In this document: positions 34,880-47,577 of the stretch, piece by piece
Numbering within the stretch: the first letter of the stretch is position 1
Layout: the number at the start of each line of letters is the position of its first letter
Origin: Eretmocerus hayati
Taxonomy: Eukaryota; Arthropoda; Insecta; Hymenoptera; Aphelinidae
Assembly: GCA_029851415.1 (NCBI GenBank)
Contig: CM056741.1
Coordinates: forward strand, 165,031,685 to 165,095,684
Length of the DNA stretch: 64,000 bases
Direction of reading: 5' to 3'
Notes under the pieces: model-generated
The model's input: only the letters and a program-made list of their open reading frames with translations
Told to the model about the DNA's origin: nothing
Database searches by the model: none
Made by a program: the position numbers and the translations under genes

Positions 34880-35778
34880 TGATGAATGATCTAAAAAAAG
34901 GGTAAATCATTATAGTCGTGAAGACATTCGATAGTCTGAATATTAAAGTGTTCATGAGGGTGATAATAATCGTGATCAAAGTTCATCCTACTTTTGAAAA
35001 CAAGATACCTTATAAATCTGTGATTCATTTTCTCCAAGTCATACTTCAAGTGATCAACGTGGGGACGCAAAATGCTAGACGCGAAACCAAGTTTGGGTTT
35101 GACAAGTGACGAGGAAAGATAATCTATCCAATTGATATTATCGAAGTCAGTGGTCATTCTCTCGATGAAAGCCAAGGTTCTACTACCAGCACTTATGATA
35201 TCCTCAATATGATTCCTGAAAGACAATTTAGAATCAAAGATTACACCAAGGTCTTTCACTCTGTGAATGTGAACCCTGACAAGCTGTTCAGAAAACATGT
35301 CATAATCAGATGAAATGGATTACGAACAAAGCTCATGATATAGCACTTTTTGACATTTAATTTGAATTTGTTACTGCGAGCCTCTTCAACCAAAACATCC
35401 AGATATTTTTGTAATTTGGAACAATCAAGAACACTCTCTGCTCGGATATAGATTTTGATGTCATCAGCATAGACCAGGGAAGAACGATATTCCATCCTAC
35501 TTGCAAGACCGCCTATAAAAATGATGAATAAAATGGGACCTAGATGAGAACCTTGGGGAACACCAGATGTAGATTCATAGCTGTATAGCTGATTAATAAG
35601 GATACCATGGTCAACTGAGTCAAAAGTCTTGGAGAAGTTAGTATATACAGCATCAACTTGATCAAAATTTTCAAGTCAACTTGTCTTAAAATCATTGTAT
35701 ATGGCAAGATTAGAAATCACTGATCTCCCTCGCACCAATCCATGTTGTTCTTGAGCCAGAAATTGGAGGAAATAGTCA
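34880..35778 (-). pseudogene. LINE reverse transcriptase remnant (Jockey/CR1-like)
   Basis: On the minus strand the order is GLVRGRSVISNL, then FSKTFDSVDHGIL, SGVPQGSHLGPILF, the catalytic YADDIKIY, a thumb region with KDLGVIFDSKLSFRNHI, and a tail ending LHDYNDLPFF with a stop. These are standard non-LTR reverse-transcriptase blocks, with YADD in place of the common FADD. The gene is dead: there is a stop shortly before LENFDQ, and a frame change between the YADD segment (frame ending at 35256) and the thumb segment (frame starting at 35298). The endonuclease half is absent, because the 35783-36619 transposon cuts it off and nothing clear continues beyond. Jockey versus CR1 is a guess from motif style. 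Confidence 0.88.
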
Positions 35779-35782
35779 TTAA

Positions 35783-36619
35783 CCCTCGGTTGGCACACGT
35801 AGGTCTATTCGACCCAAGACTTTTTTTATGAGATTACCACGCTCGTAATTTGAAGTTTCCCAGGCTCAGGGTGACATTCGTTGGTAGTCAAGATGTGCCA
35901 CTTACCGATCGTGCATGTAGCAACAGGTCTCGCGCGCGCATCTCAGCACCACAGCCAAGCGAAATTGCCGCTGGGTCTAAAGTACCCAGGTGTGCCAGGT
36001 ATGCCCGCTATTTCAGATTGCATTTTATTAATACGATAATGAATTATTGCAAAAAATTGCAAAAAGGCCTTTCTACTGAAAATATTCTAGAGGACGCAAT
36101 TTTTAGTGGAATGAGCTGAAAATTTGACTGAGTTATCTCAAGATCAAGTAGATATGAGAAAAGAATAGTCGAGTGGTCGATCTTCCAATGGAGGTCTTCA
36201 TTCCGGCATATTTTGTGAGAATGAAAATTCTCAATTCATCGGTCGAAATATGTCAGAATAAATACCTTTTTTCCAAGATTCACTCTTGTGCTGTTTTTTC
36301 CTCGAATTGAACTTATCTCAAGATGACTCAGTAAAATTTCAGTTCATTTGGATGAAAATTGTGCCGTCTACAATTTTTTTTAGTGGAAATGGTGATTTTT
36401 TGCATTTTTCTGGGCATTTGTATTTTTTGGAATATTTTACTTGACCTTGGAGGACATCTCGATACATTGGCCGATTAAAAACATATCAAAGGACCTACAA
36501 AAAAATTTTCAAGTCAAAAGATTCAATATAATAGCTATACAGCATCAATTCTTCGGCGTGGGTCGAATCGACCCAGGTTGGCCAGCTATGTTATTTGGCG
36601 GAGGTGTGCCAGCTAAGGG
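35783..36619. mobile_element. piggyBac-like non-autonomous element (837 bp)
   Basis: TTAA duplications at 35779-35782 and 36620-36623 flank ends that read CCCTCGGTTGGCACACGTAG on the left and the complement of CCCTTAGCTGGCACACCTCC on the right. Subterminal GGTCTATTCGACCC and GGGTCGAATCGACCC palindromes are also inverted. TTAA with CCC-starting ends is diagnostic of piggyBac. The interior has no transposase. It sits directly against the LINE remnant, so it inserted into that LINE. Confidence 0.8.
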
Positions 36620-36623
36620 TTAA

Positions 36624-36982
36624 GAAGAACCGACCATTCAACCGAAGATTCCAGTGTAAATTAATGGTTCTCCACAGCAGTTTGAACTCGTCAGTCGGGC
36701 GCATATATATCTAGTTACCAGTAACTCAAAAAGAACCATGTAAGTTTAGAACCACACAAAAAACTACTAACCACTTTTCTCTCACTCCATTCGCACCTTC
36801 AAGCTTGGGTGCACACCAAAACCACACTCTGCTACCACCTCAAAAAAGGGATACAAAAAAAGAAGAAGAAAAAAAACATACCAAGGGGTGAGAAACCTCG
36901 ATCCTAAAAAAAGCTTGAAATGAGTTTTGGGGTTCACGAGTGCGAGAGCAAAAGCAGTAGACCAGCGAAGCATGCTAGAGAT

Positions 36983-36983
<1 letters not shown>
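36624..36983. other. Non-coding spacer
   Basis: There is no LINE continuation that I can read and no gene. An A-rich tract is present near 36850. Confidence 0.4.
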
Positions 36984-37025
<42 letters not shown>

Positions 37026-37512
37026 ATAAGGAAAGCTTATCTGGTATGGGAGTAAGAGTAAGAGTAAGAGTGAGAGAGAGAGTTATAGAAAGCTAGGATA
37101 TAATAGCAAGCAAGCTACCGGGTGGTGTGCGCGCGTCGGGTGGGCTGAGCCAAAGCATCAGCAGCAGCAGCAGTAGAACAGGTATAGAGAGAAGCAGAGT
37201 ACAAGTCTCTCGTTCACGAATCTCTCAGTCTCCCGCGCGGCCGGCCGCTAGCGGGACGTGTCTCTCACTCACTCTCTCTCTCTCTCTCTCCATCTCTCAA
37301 TCTCTCATTCTCTCTCGGTCTCGTGTTAACTTAACAGTCCTCGTCGGTTCTCGTTCTCTAGAAAAGTGTCTTCCAACTGAGATTCGCTACCACTTCTTCA
37401 ACAACATCAATCAGTAAATCCTCTTAGCCATCGATCAAGAGAAACAGAGATATATCGTTAACCGGCATCCCACAACTGTCACCAATTTTATTTGGATTCA
37501 CCGGCTGACCAC
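36984..37512 (+). promoter_or_regulatory. GA/CT-rich promoter and candidate non-coding first exon
   Basis: A CA microsatellite at 36984-37014 is followed by GAGAGA and GTAAGAGTAAGAG runs, a CAG repeat near 37160, a GC core GGCCGGCCGCTAGCGGG near 37240, a CT run at 37271-37290, and then sequence ending CCACAG|GTACGC at about 37512, a fair splice donor. GAGA tracts with GC cores and long CT-rich leaders are common at insect gene starts. No start codon with a good frame precedes the donor, so any exon here would be 5' UTR. This is inference only. Confidence 0.35.
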
Positions 37513-38306
37513 AGGTACGCCTGTACTACTTGCCTGTATAACTAAACTGTCGTACATCCGTTGAGTTATATCTTCGCGCATATATATATATACACACACA
37601 CCTGTGATGTGCCAATATCGGATCACGCTCTATTGGACCGCGTAAATTTTACTCTCTTGGAGGATATATATGTATATATATACACATAGTATATAGCAGT
37701 AGAACACGCTTGAACGCCATCGTTGTGTATAAATAGAGCGGCACTCACTTTGATCGTCGACTCGTATACATATGTGCAATATGTGCATGGTGAAATCTCA
37801 ACGACACCGACAACGACGATGATACCCACTATGTAGGCGCTCGATTAGCGTGAACCAACCACCCGACTAAAGGCATCCTCTTCTCATCCCTTTCGCTCCG
37901 ATTAGCTTTTCGTGTTGACAAGTTGAAGATATCTGTGTGTGTGTGTGTGGGGGGGGGGGCGAGTGTGTAAATGTGGTATATGTGACGATACGATGTTGTC
38001 GTATCGAGATTGAGGCCCCCGAAGGGCATTATTTAAGTTTAAACCCGCTCGCTTCTCTCATTAGAGGTTTTACCGTTTTCAGATAGACGTACCTCTAACC
38101 CGCTTACCGATTGGAAAACTTGCATAGAATTGAAGGGAAGATTGATCGATAATTGAGATTTGAATGGACCGCCAGCACAAAGTTATTGAAAGCCTAGTGC
38201 TGTATTCTTGATGGTCTCTTTCTCACTATATATGTATATATACATCGAAAACCGCAGTCCGGTTATTCAGTAGATAAAGGACGCAATGGATCGGACGAAA
38301 GAGAGA

Positions 38307-38347
<41 letters not shown>

Positions 38348-38665
38348 TGTGTTGAGAGTCATCCGTTCTTGCACCTTGCACTGGATATATATATTATAAC
38401 GACCAATTCAGCATAGCCCTTGCCGCAAGTTGTTCTTTCATTTTTTTTCTCTTCTCTATCACTCTCCTCTTTTCTTCAATATGGAGGGTTTGGATAATGG
38501 ATCTGCCTCTCTTGCCTGTGTGCCTCTCGCGGCTTTCATTCCATTAAGAGGAGGCGCAAGACGTGCGAAAAGGGTTAAAATGTGAACACATCAGAGCCGC
38601 AACACGCAGCAGCTCGCGCTTTTCGAAGGCCTCGGCGGTTTATATATATATATATATATATATAT
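37513..38665. repeat. Cluster of dinucleotide microsatellites
   Basis: GT at 37934-37950 runs into a G tract to 37959. GA fills 38299-38346. TA fills 38640-38665, and short TATA tracts lie near 37580 and 37668. The surrounding sequence has no supported gene and would be intron if the candidate first exon at 36984-37512 is real. Confidence 0.85.
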
Positions 38666-41463
38666 GCTATGCGTTCACCGCGAAAATGTATTTCCAGAGC
38701 TCTGGAAAGCAAGCCTCACTTGTCATTCCATTTTCACACGCTCTAGCGCTCTCCTGCTGCTCTGCACTTTTGCCGTTTCCTGAATGAATCGTTCACTATG
38801 TGCACTCATACTCTCGAAGTTGAGAATACGGTATTATAAACTCATATGGCCTACATACAAACACAAACACACACATGCATATGGATTTATATATATTTTG
38901 AGCTTGGGTCTATTGAAATACGAGCGAAACAAATATGTATACATATTATGAAATTGTGAGAGGATGCATAGGCTAACGCTTCGATGCTTGCTTTCAAATT
39001 TTATACTCTGAATGATGATTATCAGAGTAGCATTGATTCTTGCGAAAATTTGAATGAACAATTCGTTGTAGTGATGATAGTTGATGAGAATATGCATTAT
39101 TTCATACATTATGTGCTGTAGAGTATGTATTTTTATTGTTGTGAGAGGATGGAGAATTGTAAGGTTTGCCAGTATTAGAGTGAGGTATTGTTTGAAGAGA
39201 ATAGGGATTTTAGAGAGAGAGACATTTTGGCTGAATTCGTATGTGCGTTAATATGTAATGAGGTTACAGCATGAAAAGAATGGATTATCTTGAGTATGCT
39301 TGGCCTTTTTTTGTAAGGATTTAGCGTAAAAGTTTTCAGGAGGCTTATATTACGAAAGACATTTAACGTTGTGCGGTAAGACCGCTGAAAAGCGAAAAAA
39401 TGTTAGTGTGAAATATTCACTTCATCGTCAATGACTTTGTTGGAAATATATTTTGAAATATTTGTTAAAGGGACGTAAACAAAATGCAAGACTTTGGTTC
39501 TGTGATCAAAGTCAGTGACTCGCGTTGACAAGATCGTGAAAATATGAAAAGGAAAAGATAATTCGAGCGTGACTGCGCCAGCTTGTCACAATGCCGTGGG
39601 ACACTAACAACGTCATCTAAATTCGAAACTAAATGAGTTATTTGTTTCAAGTCAACTTGGCTCTATTTCGTCGGAAGTTTCATCACGGAACTCGACTCTT
39701 CAGTGTCATTTCCCTCATGTAAATGCAATATGAATCGGAGTTTCAATTTTGCGTGAGGCTTTGGTTGTCACGAAATTCTAATCAATCCAAGCACAGAAAA
39801 AACTACAACATTTCACAGTAGAGTTAGCAGTTGGTTCATGGATTATTGTATTGTCTTTTTGTGTACAATTTTACGTCGATCTTCGAGTTTATATCTGCTT
39901 CATCATTATTTCTCTGCGAAAAACAGGCGTTCAATCAACGTGTGATGGCTTCAGATGAGAATGGCGATGGTGTCATACTTATCCATAAAATTTGGTATAC
40001 TTTTCCCTCAGTCATGTTAACTTTGTAACGATTTCTACAAAACTGAAAAGCATATAAACCCAATGAGTTCGAACGCCCATAAATATGGGCATATTAGAAA
40101 CCAACATTTGTGATAGTTTTAATTGAATATCACACATGGATCTGAAGAAGGAAAAAGATAATTTCAATCCTGTGATTTTAACATTTTGCCTCATTTTGTG
40201 ACTGGTTAATGACTTGTATCGTATCAAAAAACTTTTCCGAGGAAGAAAAAAGAGGCTCAAAGTATAATCACCGGACATAAATTATGTGCAAATCTGAAAG
40301 AGCTTTTTTGTCCCTCAGCTGCTGCTCAGAATCTTGAAACTGTATTCCAATTCTGATGGTATGAGAATAAAATTACGATTATGCAGTCTCCACAAACGGT
40401 CTGATTTGGATTGAAACAATAGCCCAGAGACAAAAAGGTTTTTCAGATTTGCACAGAATTTATGTCTACTAGTTAAAAATTCAACAAATGTTGATAGACT
40501 TACTTGCCTGGCTGTCCATTTATAAAACAGATTTGTGACACTCTAGCTTCGTGAAATGAAGAGACGATCCTGCTTTGGATTAGTTATCACTCTTCTCATC
40601 TCTGCATAATTTTCTTGTCTCAAGTATTCTTAGCTCTTCCATTGTCACCAAACTCATGAAAAAATTGTCAACCGGAAAATTTGAAATTTGTACCGGCGCT
40701 CGGAATCATAAAATAATCTCTAAAACGTGTGAAACAGGTCAAAATTGTCTTTTTTAAATTCATACAAGTTGGTAGTTTTGACTCTTGTTATGATGACATT
40801 TTTGTGACATAATTGAGTCAATGATATGAATACGCGCGTTTCATTATGAACAATTTAGGGAAAACTGAACCATCAACGTAGTCACACAATTGAATTTTCC
40901 AACGTCTATTCAGCTCAACCAAGAATCAAGACATTCCCCAAAATTGTCAAATGTTCCATCTTTGCCCACTGTTGAATACACAAAGGAATGAGCCTGTGGC
41001 CATAACTAAGAAATAGTTTGAATATAGGTCGGCCAACTTAGTAATGCTAAGTGCAGAACTTTGTCAAACTTGAAACTCTCCAACTTGCCTCATCCAGTCA
41101 TCTCCTTTCAAACAATGAACTCTTTTACCCTATCTATGAATGCATATATCTTTCCCCGGAAGTATGAAAATTTTTCCGGGGTTTCAATTCTAATTTTCCC
41201 CCGATTCAATTCGATCCGATGGATTTCTCACCAGGATATCGACGACCCCATTATATAGCATACCAAAAGAATATCCTGAACATATCATTGAAATGGGTGT
41301 ATGATATGTAGATTCAAGAAAGGGTTTCCACCAAGAGTGAATCCGAATATTGTCGTACTCTCCCTCTCTCTAGAGATCGACTCTTTTTTTTTTTTAGCTA
41401 TCGTTCGAATCAATATTCTCAATATGGTTTTTCTCTCGCTCTGAATATACTCTTCAACGTTCT

Positions 41464-41469
<6 letters not shown>
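38666..41469. other. Non-coding, no recognised feature
   Basis: This is AT-rich DNA with short frames only. I see no inverted repeats or transposon ends in this stretch. Confidence 0.5.
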
Positions 41470-41504
<35 letters not shown>

Positions 41505-41797
41505 ATTCACGAAGAGAGGAGAGGAAAGAAAAAAATGTCGAGGTCGCGAACGCGAGAGGGCGAATTGAAATTCACTGAACTATGAAGTTACTAAACCTCT
41601 GCGTGTACCGAAGGTAAAAAGAATGAATCCGTCGAGATCAATCTCTATATAAATACTTGCAAATGCTGTGTGATTCTATACGTGATCGAATAAGTGAAGG
41701 GTTATGGATTAGAGGGGCCAAAATGAGGATAAAAAACAGAAAGCCGATACTTCAAATTAAAACTTGGGTGACGTGAATGAATCGAGCTCTCATATAC

Positions 41798-41838
<41 letters not shown>
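41470..41838. repeat. AT and GT microsatellites
   Basis: An (AT) run of about 16 units occupies 41470-41501 and a (GT) run of about 16 units occupies 41804-41838. Both look young, because they are almost uninterrupted. Confidence 0.95.
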
Positions 41839-41841
<3 letters not shown>

Positions 41842-42334
41842 GAATATCAGGCACGATAGTGAATGTCAGTTATAGCTTTTCACATTTTTGCAGTGCGAGA
41901 CGTTTGAAGTTGCTCTTGTGGAACATTCATGATCTTCGGGAAGAGGGAGAAAGCCTAGCTTACCGGAGCAACGAAATTTCCCTAATCCTCTATTGGACTC
42001 TCACTCGCTATTTCTATCTTGTTCTTTCACCTTCTCTCTGTTGAGCATATCAATATTTCACGCGGTGATTCGTGAGGGAGAGATCGAGGGGTCGAGCGGA
42101 CCACTCTGTCAGAATCGTGTCTTTTCACAATAGATGTACTGGGTACATGGGTTACTCCGACGAATTTTTCTTAGTTTAGGTTCCTAAAATGTTTCAAAAT
42201 GGTTTCTCAGGCACGAGTTTTCATGTGAGATGCATCATTTTTCACAGATCAAAGTCCAAAATGGTCAAATTCGGTTTGAAACGACAAAATTATGGACAAA
42301 TTATTCGGTGACATGTTTCTACAAAATACCATCA
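41839..42334. other. Non-coding spacer
   Basis: Nothing is recognised. Confidence 0.5.
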
Positions 42335-43158
42335 ACCGGGGTAACTTTGGAACGAAAATCGCATTTTTTCCCTTAGATCTCGTGTAACTTGTACGTCTCA
42401 TATCGGAATCGCATTCTATCTGTGGTCAATTGAAGGTCAGAGTTTCAGCTTTTGATTGCGGTATTTATAAGGTCCATTTGGACATATCCGGTTGGAGCAA
42501 TGAGCGCTGAAACTCGTGTCCCAAAGTTAAACCCGTTGAGGTAACTTTGAGACAACATACATTAGGTTGGAGATTTCACGGTTACCGTCAAGTTGGGTAA
42601 CTTTGGGACAAAAATTGCATTGTTTTCCTTGAAACTCGTGCAACTTATACATCTCGCATTGTGTCTGTGGTCAATCAAAAGTTTACAGTTGTAGCTTTCG
42701 ATTGACATGTATTGAAGTATATTCGGAGTCCATGGTCGGTGCTATGGGCGCTTAAAGTTGTGTCCTAAAGTTACCCCGGTTTGCCGAAAATATATATACT
42801 TTCCAGATGTTATTCTAGAAAATCGAATCAGGGTGAGAATACACTAATGTAACGATCTATTCGTCAAGATATATGTACAGACGAGTAAAATCTAGCTCAA
42901 TTACCTGAGAGTCATCCTGCAAAGGTCGCAACCAAACTACTTTTTCCGAGAGACTTTTTGTTGGATCGAGAACATGATATTAAAAAAGTCTGTATAAAAA
43001 GAACACACAGCTGATGGAGGCATTCGCGCCGTGGCAAAACATTGGCCAAACGTGTTCTTCAAGGTGTTGGCAACAGGTATTTAAGCGGTAGATTCAACCA
43101 CCTTGCGGACCACGCGTGACAACAAATCTTCCATGGATTGTTCCAAAGTTACCCCAGT
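42335..43158. mobile_element. Element with CCGGGGTAACTTTGG ends and an internal duplication
   Basis: The left end ACCGGGGTAACTTTGGAAC pairs with the right end GTTCCAAAGTTACCCCAG. Inside, a block of about 200 bases (42338-42540: GGTAACTTTGG, CTCGTG.AACTT.TAC.TCTC, GCTTT.GATTG, AAAGTTA.CCC) is repeated directly at 42583-42780. The end motif resembles that of the 32576 and 59889 elements, but the bodies differ. No transposase is encoded. Confidence 0.55.
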
Positions 43159-45734
43159 AGTCGGTATGTGATTATCAACTGCGCGTTGGTATCGAAATTC
43201 ATAAAGATCTCTCGGTCAAATCATATGTTATTTTGACATTTCAATTGCGTGATTTCGTTTATTTGGCAGGAAATCTATCAATATCTCTGTATTATTCAAT
43301 CATACGATTGATTATTCATTAATCCTTAATCTAAGGGTATTAAACCAAGCGAATAAAAGGGACTTTTCACAGGCTTGACCGTCATGAGTTACGAACTTGA
43401 CTTACACAAAAATGGATAAGTTTCCACATTCGATGAGATTGAGTTGTGTTATGTGGTCAGTAATGCATCAAGTACTTGAGCCTAATGCGGTAAACTCAAA
43501 GTTGACGAAAACATCGGTATCATTCTCATCTGACGAGTGTTTTTTATTCATAGTTTCTAAGATGAAGAAAAAGTAACCGTATCATATCAATGATTGGAGT
43601 CGAACAGTTATCAACACTCACCGAAAGTGTATTGTATTTCCTGAATTTACATGTAAATTGATGTAATAATGACGATCGTGAACTCTAAATGATCAAAAAA
43701 AGTGTGTATATTTCCTGATCAACAGGGAAAACAGACATCAATATATAAAATGATCAAAAATTTGAGAATCTTTGTGACAGGATTTGTTATCCTATAGATG
43801 AGACAGTCAACATGAATGTGAAATCCATAGTCAATACGGAACATGATGAAACAGTTAACTTTTTAAGAGCTATTTCTCCATGCGTACAGTGATTATATAC
43901 TACAGTTTCTATTCAACTCGTACGGCGTGATCGAAGTTCAAGAACGAATTTCACAGCAGACACAATAAACTCGTGCTGAGATTTAGACGTGATTTAATAT
44001 AGCGATTCTTGTGATTCCTCATAATTCTAAATTTCTATACTGAATCTGAAAAAATATTATTCTAGAACCTCAATAATAAAGTTTCATCGGGTTTACCCAT
44101 ATACATACAATGACATCGTGAGTCGATATCATATCATCGGGGGTGACACGTGCGTGTCTCACCGATTTTCTTTTTTCCCCCTTAGCTTCTACCACTATTT
44201 CTAAGTAGTTCAACAGACACAGATCTCGGATATTCGCTGCGAGGAAACTTGGAAATGTGCGGGTGCGCCCGATTAGCCACTCTTGAATAACAAGACCAAG
44301 CAAACAGAGTATGAGAAAGGCACGAGACTCTCTGCGGTCGCCTGCTTTTCTCAAACGGCTCTCTTGGGATTATATAGTTTCACAGACTCGTATATATACT
44401 CTTCTTCCCTTGAGAATTTTCAAAAGATCCGCGCGCTTCACTACTACTGCTGCTGCTGTTTCTGCTGATACTTTGACGGCACTCGATCCGCGTGACTCTG
44501 AAACACCAAAGCTCAAGTTGCAAGCTTGTAGTGTTACATAGAAAGAGATGAAGAGTAGCAGAACGTAATTGTGCTTGAGAATTGGCCAAGTAGTAGATGT
44601 CCGAGTTTGCTCAGACGTCGTGATACACCCCCGTTGCACCAGCTAGTGTGTGTGTGTGTGTGCAGCGGCTGCAGGCTCAATTAGCGCGAGACGAGCAAAC
44701 ATTTCATACTTATATTCGGCCCGAGGCACTATTTCGCGTTATACCATCCTAGTTGGTTGATGCTATCCAGCTAATCCACTCTATCCTATCTCTTTGATGA
44801 GAGTAAGCCACCCTATACCTCTGCGGTTTCATACACACACGCACACGCATACACACATAAATATATTTGTATGTATGATGTCCATCAGTTGATTGAAGAA
44901 AAATGTTCACCTTGCGGGATTAACCCAATATACTCAATGTTGGATTTCCAATCGATTCGAATTACCTCACTAGGTCGGTGGATAATTTTCTGATTTTGTA
45001 AATTTTGCGCTCATGCATTATTTCCATGTATAGGCATGAGTATTGCACATTTAATGGAATGTTATTTATCTTGCTTTGAAACCACACACGATCGGATAAA
45101 TTCTGATGATGCTCGATATGTAAGGCCATGATCAGGCTGAGATAATTGGATCAACTGAGTGATCCAATTAGCGTGCTCACCACCAAATGCGAATGTAAAC
45201 GACTCGTTACCCGCATTTTTCATTCAAATGCTGCATCCACACTTGATTTTCCAAATTAAGCCATCGTTAGCTGTGAGAGTGTGATAATCCAATTGTGATT
45301 GTTCTATCTTCTTTAAGTCAATTATTCGTATTCAAAGAGATTTATCCGAAATATCTCCTGAAAGATTGGGAAAGGATGAGTCATTCTTCTGATAATTTGA
45401 TAACCGATGAACTCCCCAAGTCGAACCAATGAATATTGTCTTCATCGCGCTTCATCGATTACAGACCAATTTTCATTGCAAAATATTTAGCTTTATTCCA
45501 ATACTATCTACTATGACAGGTCCACAGTCTAGTGCTATGTTCCATGTATATGGCGTGAATTCGACGATATCTAATTTCTAAATAGTTGCAGACTCTTTTA
45601 TGATCAAATCATTGAGTTGGCGCATTTCGCAATAAAATTATTAATAATTTGAGCCTTGTAACGACTCAATACTCACGATATTTTTTGAATGATTTGGAAA
45701 TAGATATTTACGATACAAGGGGAAAAAGTGCCAC
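43159..45734. other. Non-coding, minor repeats
   Basis: Frames of 60 to 94 codons at 44070-44640 overlap on both strands. One on the minus strand has a hydrophobic stretch (YVLLLFISFYVTLQA) but lacks splice or promoter support. A GT run lies at 44646-44662. A short palindrome AATTGGATCAACTGAG/TGATCCAATT lies near 45140-45170. Confidence 0.4.
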
Positions 45735-46047
45735 TTTTTGGCCCGGCGTGACTGTGCAGATGACGCATATGCTGCGCTGCTGCTCTGGCTGCACCTGCTG
45801 CACCGAAGAGCCACCGGTCAGCTCGCGACTCCTCGCGAGACAAGCAGTGCAGTGCTCAAGCCATGTTCGATTCAAGTATCATAACACAATAGTGATTTCT
45901 GAGATTTTGGTGCTTCGCGATGTATAATATCACGACCATTTGATAGCGTCTGCACATTCTGATGCACTGCAGCAAACACAGCAATCGCGCGCGTTTTCGA
46001 CGTTGTCGACAACGAGTCACTCGTGGCTGAATTCGCACCGTGCATTA
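45735..46047. other. GC-richer, CpG-containing stretch
   Basis: GCTGCTGC-rich and CpG-rich sequence leaves several frames open on both strands, including a minus-strand frame with QQVQPEQQRSICVIC ending in a stop near 45715. Neither splice sites nor a known motif are convincing. A regulatory island or a short unknown exon are both possible. Confidence 0.2.
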
Positions 46048-46286
46048 GGGTGTGTCCACAAGTGAAGCGCCCGCGCCGCTCCCAGCACCGGCGCTGGCGC
46101 GCGCTAGAAATTGTTTGTGTAAATTTATAGACACACACGTTGACTCCTCTTTTTTCGGAGTTATACTTAGCGATCGAGGTGGCCAAACTTCGGTTCTATA
46201 CTCCGGATATATTCGGTAACGTGGGGAATTTTTGAGCTTGCTCAGAGCGCGGTGCCAGCGCGGGCGCTTCACTTGTGGACACACCC
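46048..46286. mobile_element. PIF/Harbinger-like MITE (239 bp)
   Basis: Perfect or near-perfect inverted ends GGGTGTGTCCACAAGTGAAG continue into CGCCCGCGC, and TTA duplications flank them at 46045-46047 and 46287-46289. A three-base TWA duplication with G-rich ends fits PIF/Harbinger. The 29-base ends are almost identical, so the insertion is young compared with its neighbours. The element is unusually GC- and CpG-rich for this genome. Confidence 0.8.
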
Positions 46287-46289
46287 TTA

Positions 46290-47575
46290 GAATGAACGAC
46301 TAACCTTTGCAAATCACTCGGTGTTTTTACTCGCTTCCCGGAGCTTCTTTTTTATCGGCAGGAGCTTCTGAATGTGCTTTTCGTTATAATTCATAACAAT
46401 TTTCATGCCAGTGATTTTGACGTTTGAAATCAGCCAGTGAAGCATCTCCGATAAAGTCAATTCCACGGCGACGGCGGCCATTGACCGTGCCGTAAAGTGC
46501 TACTTTTGCTTCACGCTAAGCGTGCGTAAAGATAGGCTGAAGGGCACCTAGTGCTGAAAACTGTAATCTTGAGTCATCGCTGCTGTACAATAAGGACCAA
46601 GCAGTCATGCACGTTCGTCATTTTCCAAATCATTCAAAAGATATCGTGAGTTTTGAGATGCGACGAAGCTCCAAGTTATTGGAAATCATATAGTTAGGTA
46701 AGCGCGCCAATTCAATGATTTGATTCCAAAAGTGTTTGCAATTATTTAAGAACTAGAAACTGTTTGAAGTAAGCTATGCGGACTACCGTGATGCAATCTA
46801 TAGAATAGTAAGCAGTGCGGACTTGCCTCAATCTTTGTGATCGTATTGATCAAATGAATTTCATTCTTGGTATCCTCAAAGCTAAACTTCGTGGATAGTC
46901 TTGGTGAGACCGTGATAATTGGAGAAATAATTCCAATATTCATGAACTTTCGCTGAACTACCTCACAGGGAACGCCCAATATACTTGACAAACTGCAATA
47001 CCTAGTATTTGGAGATAACTTTAGGAAACAGAATCGAAAACAATTGAGAACACTTAAAAAATTTTCTGTAAGTTATGAAACCGCACAGTTTATGAATGTT
47101 TGTTTGTGATATTTCTAATCGATTTCACACGAATGTTCCAAATGCCACAATGTGTCTTGAGACCGGAAAATTTTCAATTCGAGCCCGGTGCGTCGGGAGG
47201 GATGCAATGATAGCTCATGACTGAATTTTGTGGAAAAAATGTCTGGCATGGTTTCATTCTTTGATTGTTCAAAGACTCCTAAGTATTTCACCCTGGCATG
47301 CGATTGTATAAACAATTATGAATGCAGAGTTTCATCATCTCCATGGTACATTTCGGTACAAGGGTGCAATCATATACTTCGAAACAAGGATGTCAAAACT
47401 GATTTTTGCGTCCGAGTGATGGGTTTCCGACCGGAGCCGCAGACGAAGGTTGGGATAATCACGAAAATGTGAAGAATAGGCCTTACTTCCATGCATCGAA
47501 GTATGTTTGTTTATTGATTGTGAACAAAAAACGTCAGAATATGCAACAGTACACGTTTACACACAGTGTATCTAA
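46290..47575. other. Non-coding, one shared motif
   Basis: Around 47420 the words GACCGGAGCCGCAGACGAAGG recur in modified form near 57565 and 55175. This is probably a fragment of a dispersed repeat. No gene is supported. Confidence 0.35.
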
Positions 47576-47577
47576 TA

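Noticed and set aside
44370..44639. Minus-strand frame with a hydrophobic stretch as a secreted protein
   Set aside because: The stretch lies 25 residues in without a clear cleavage site, and the frame overlaps open frames on the other strand.
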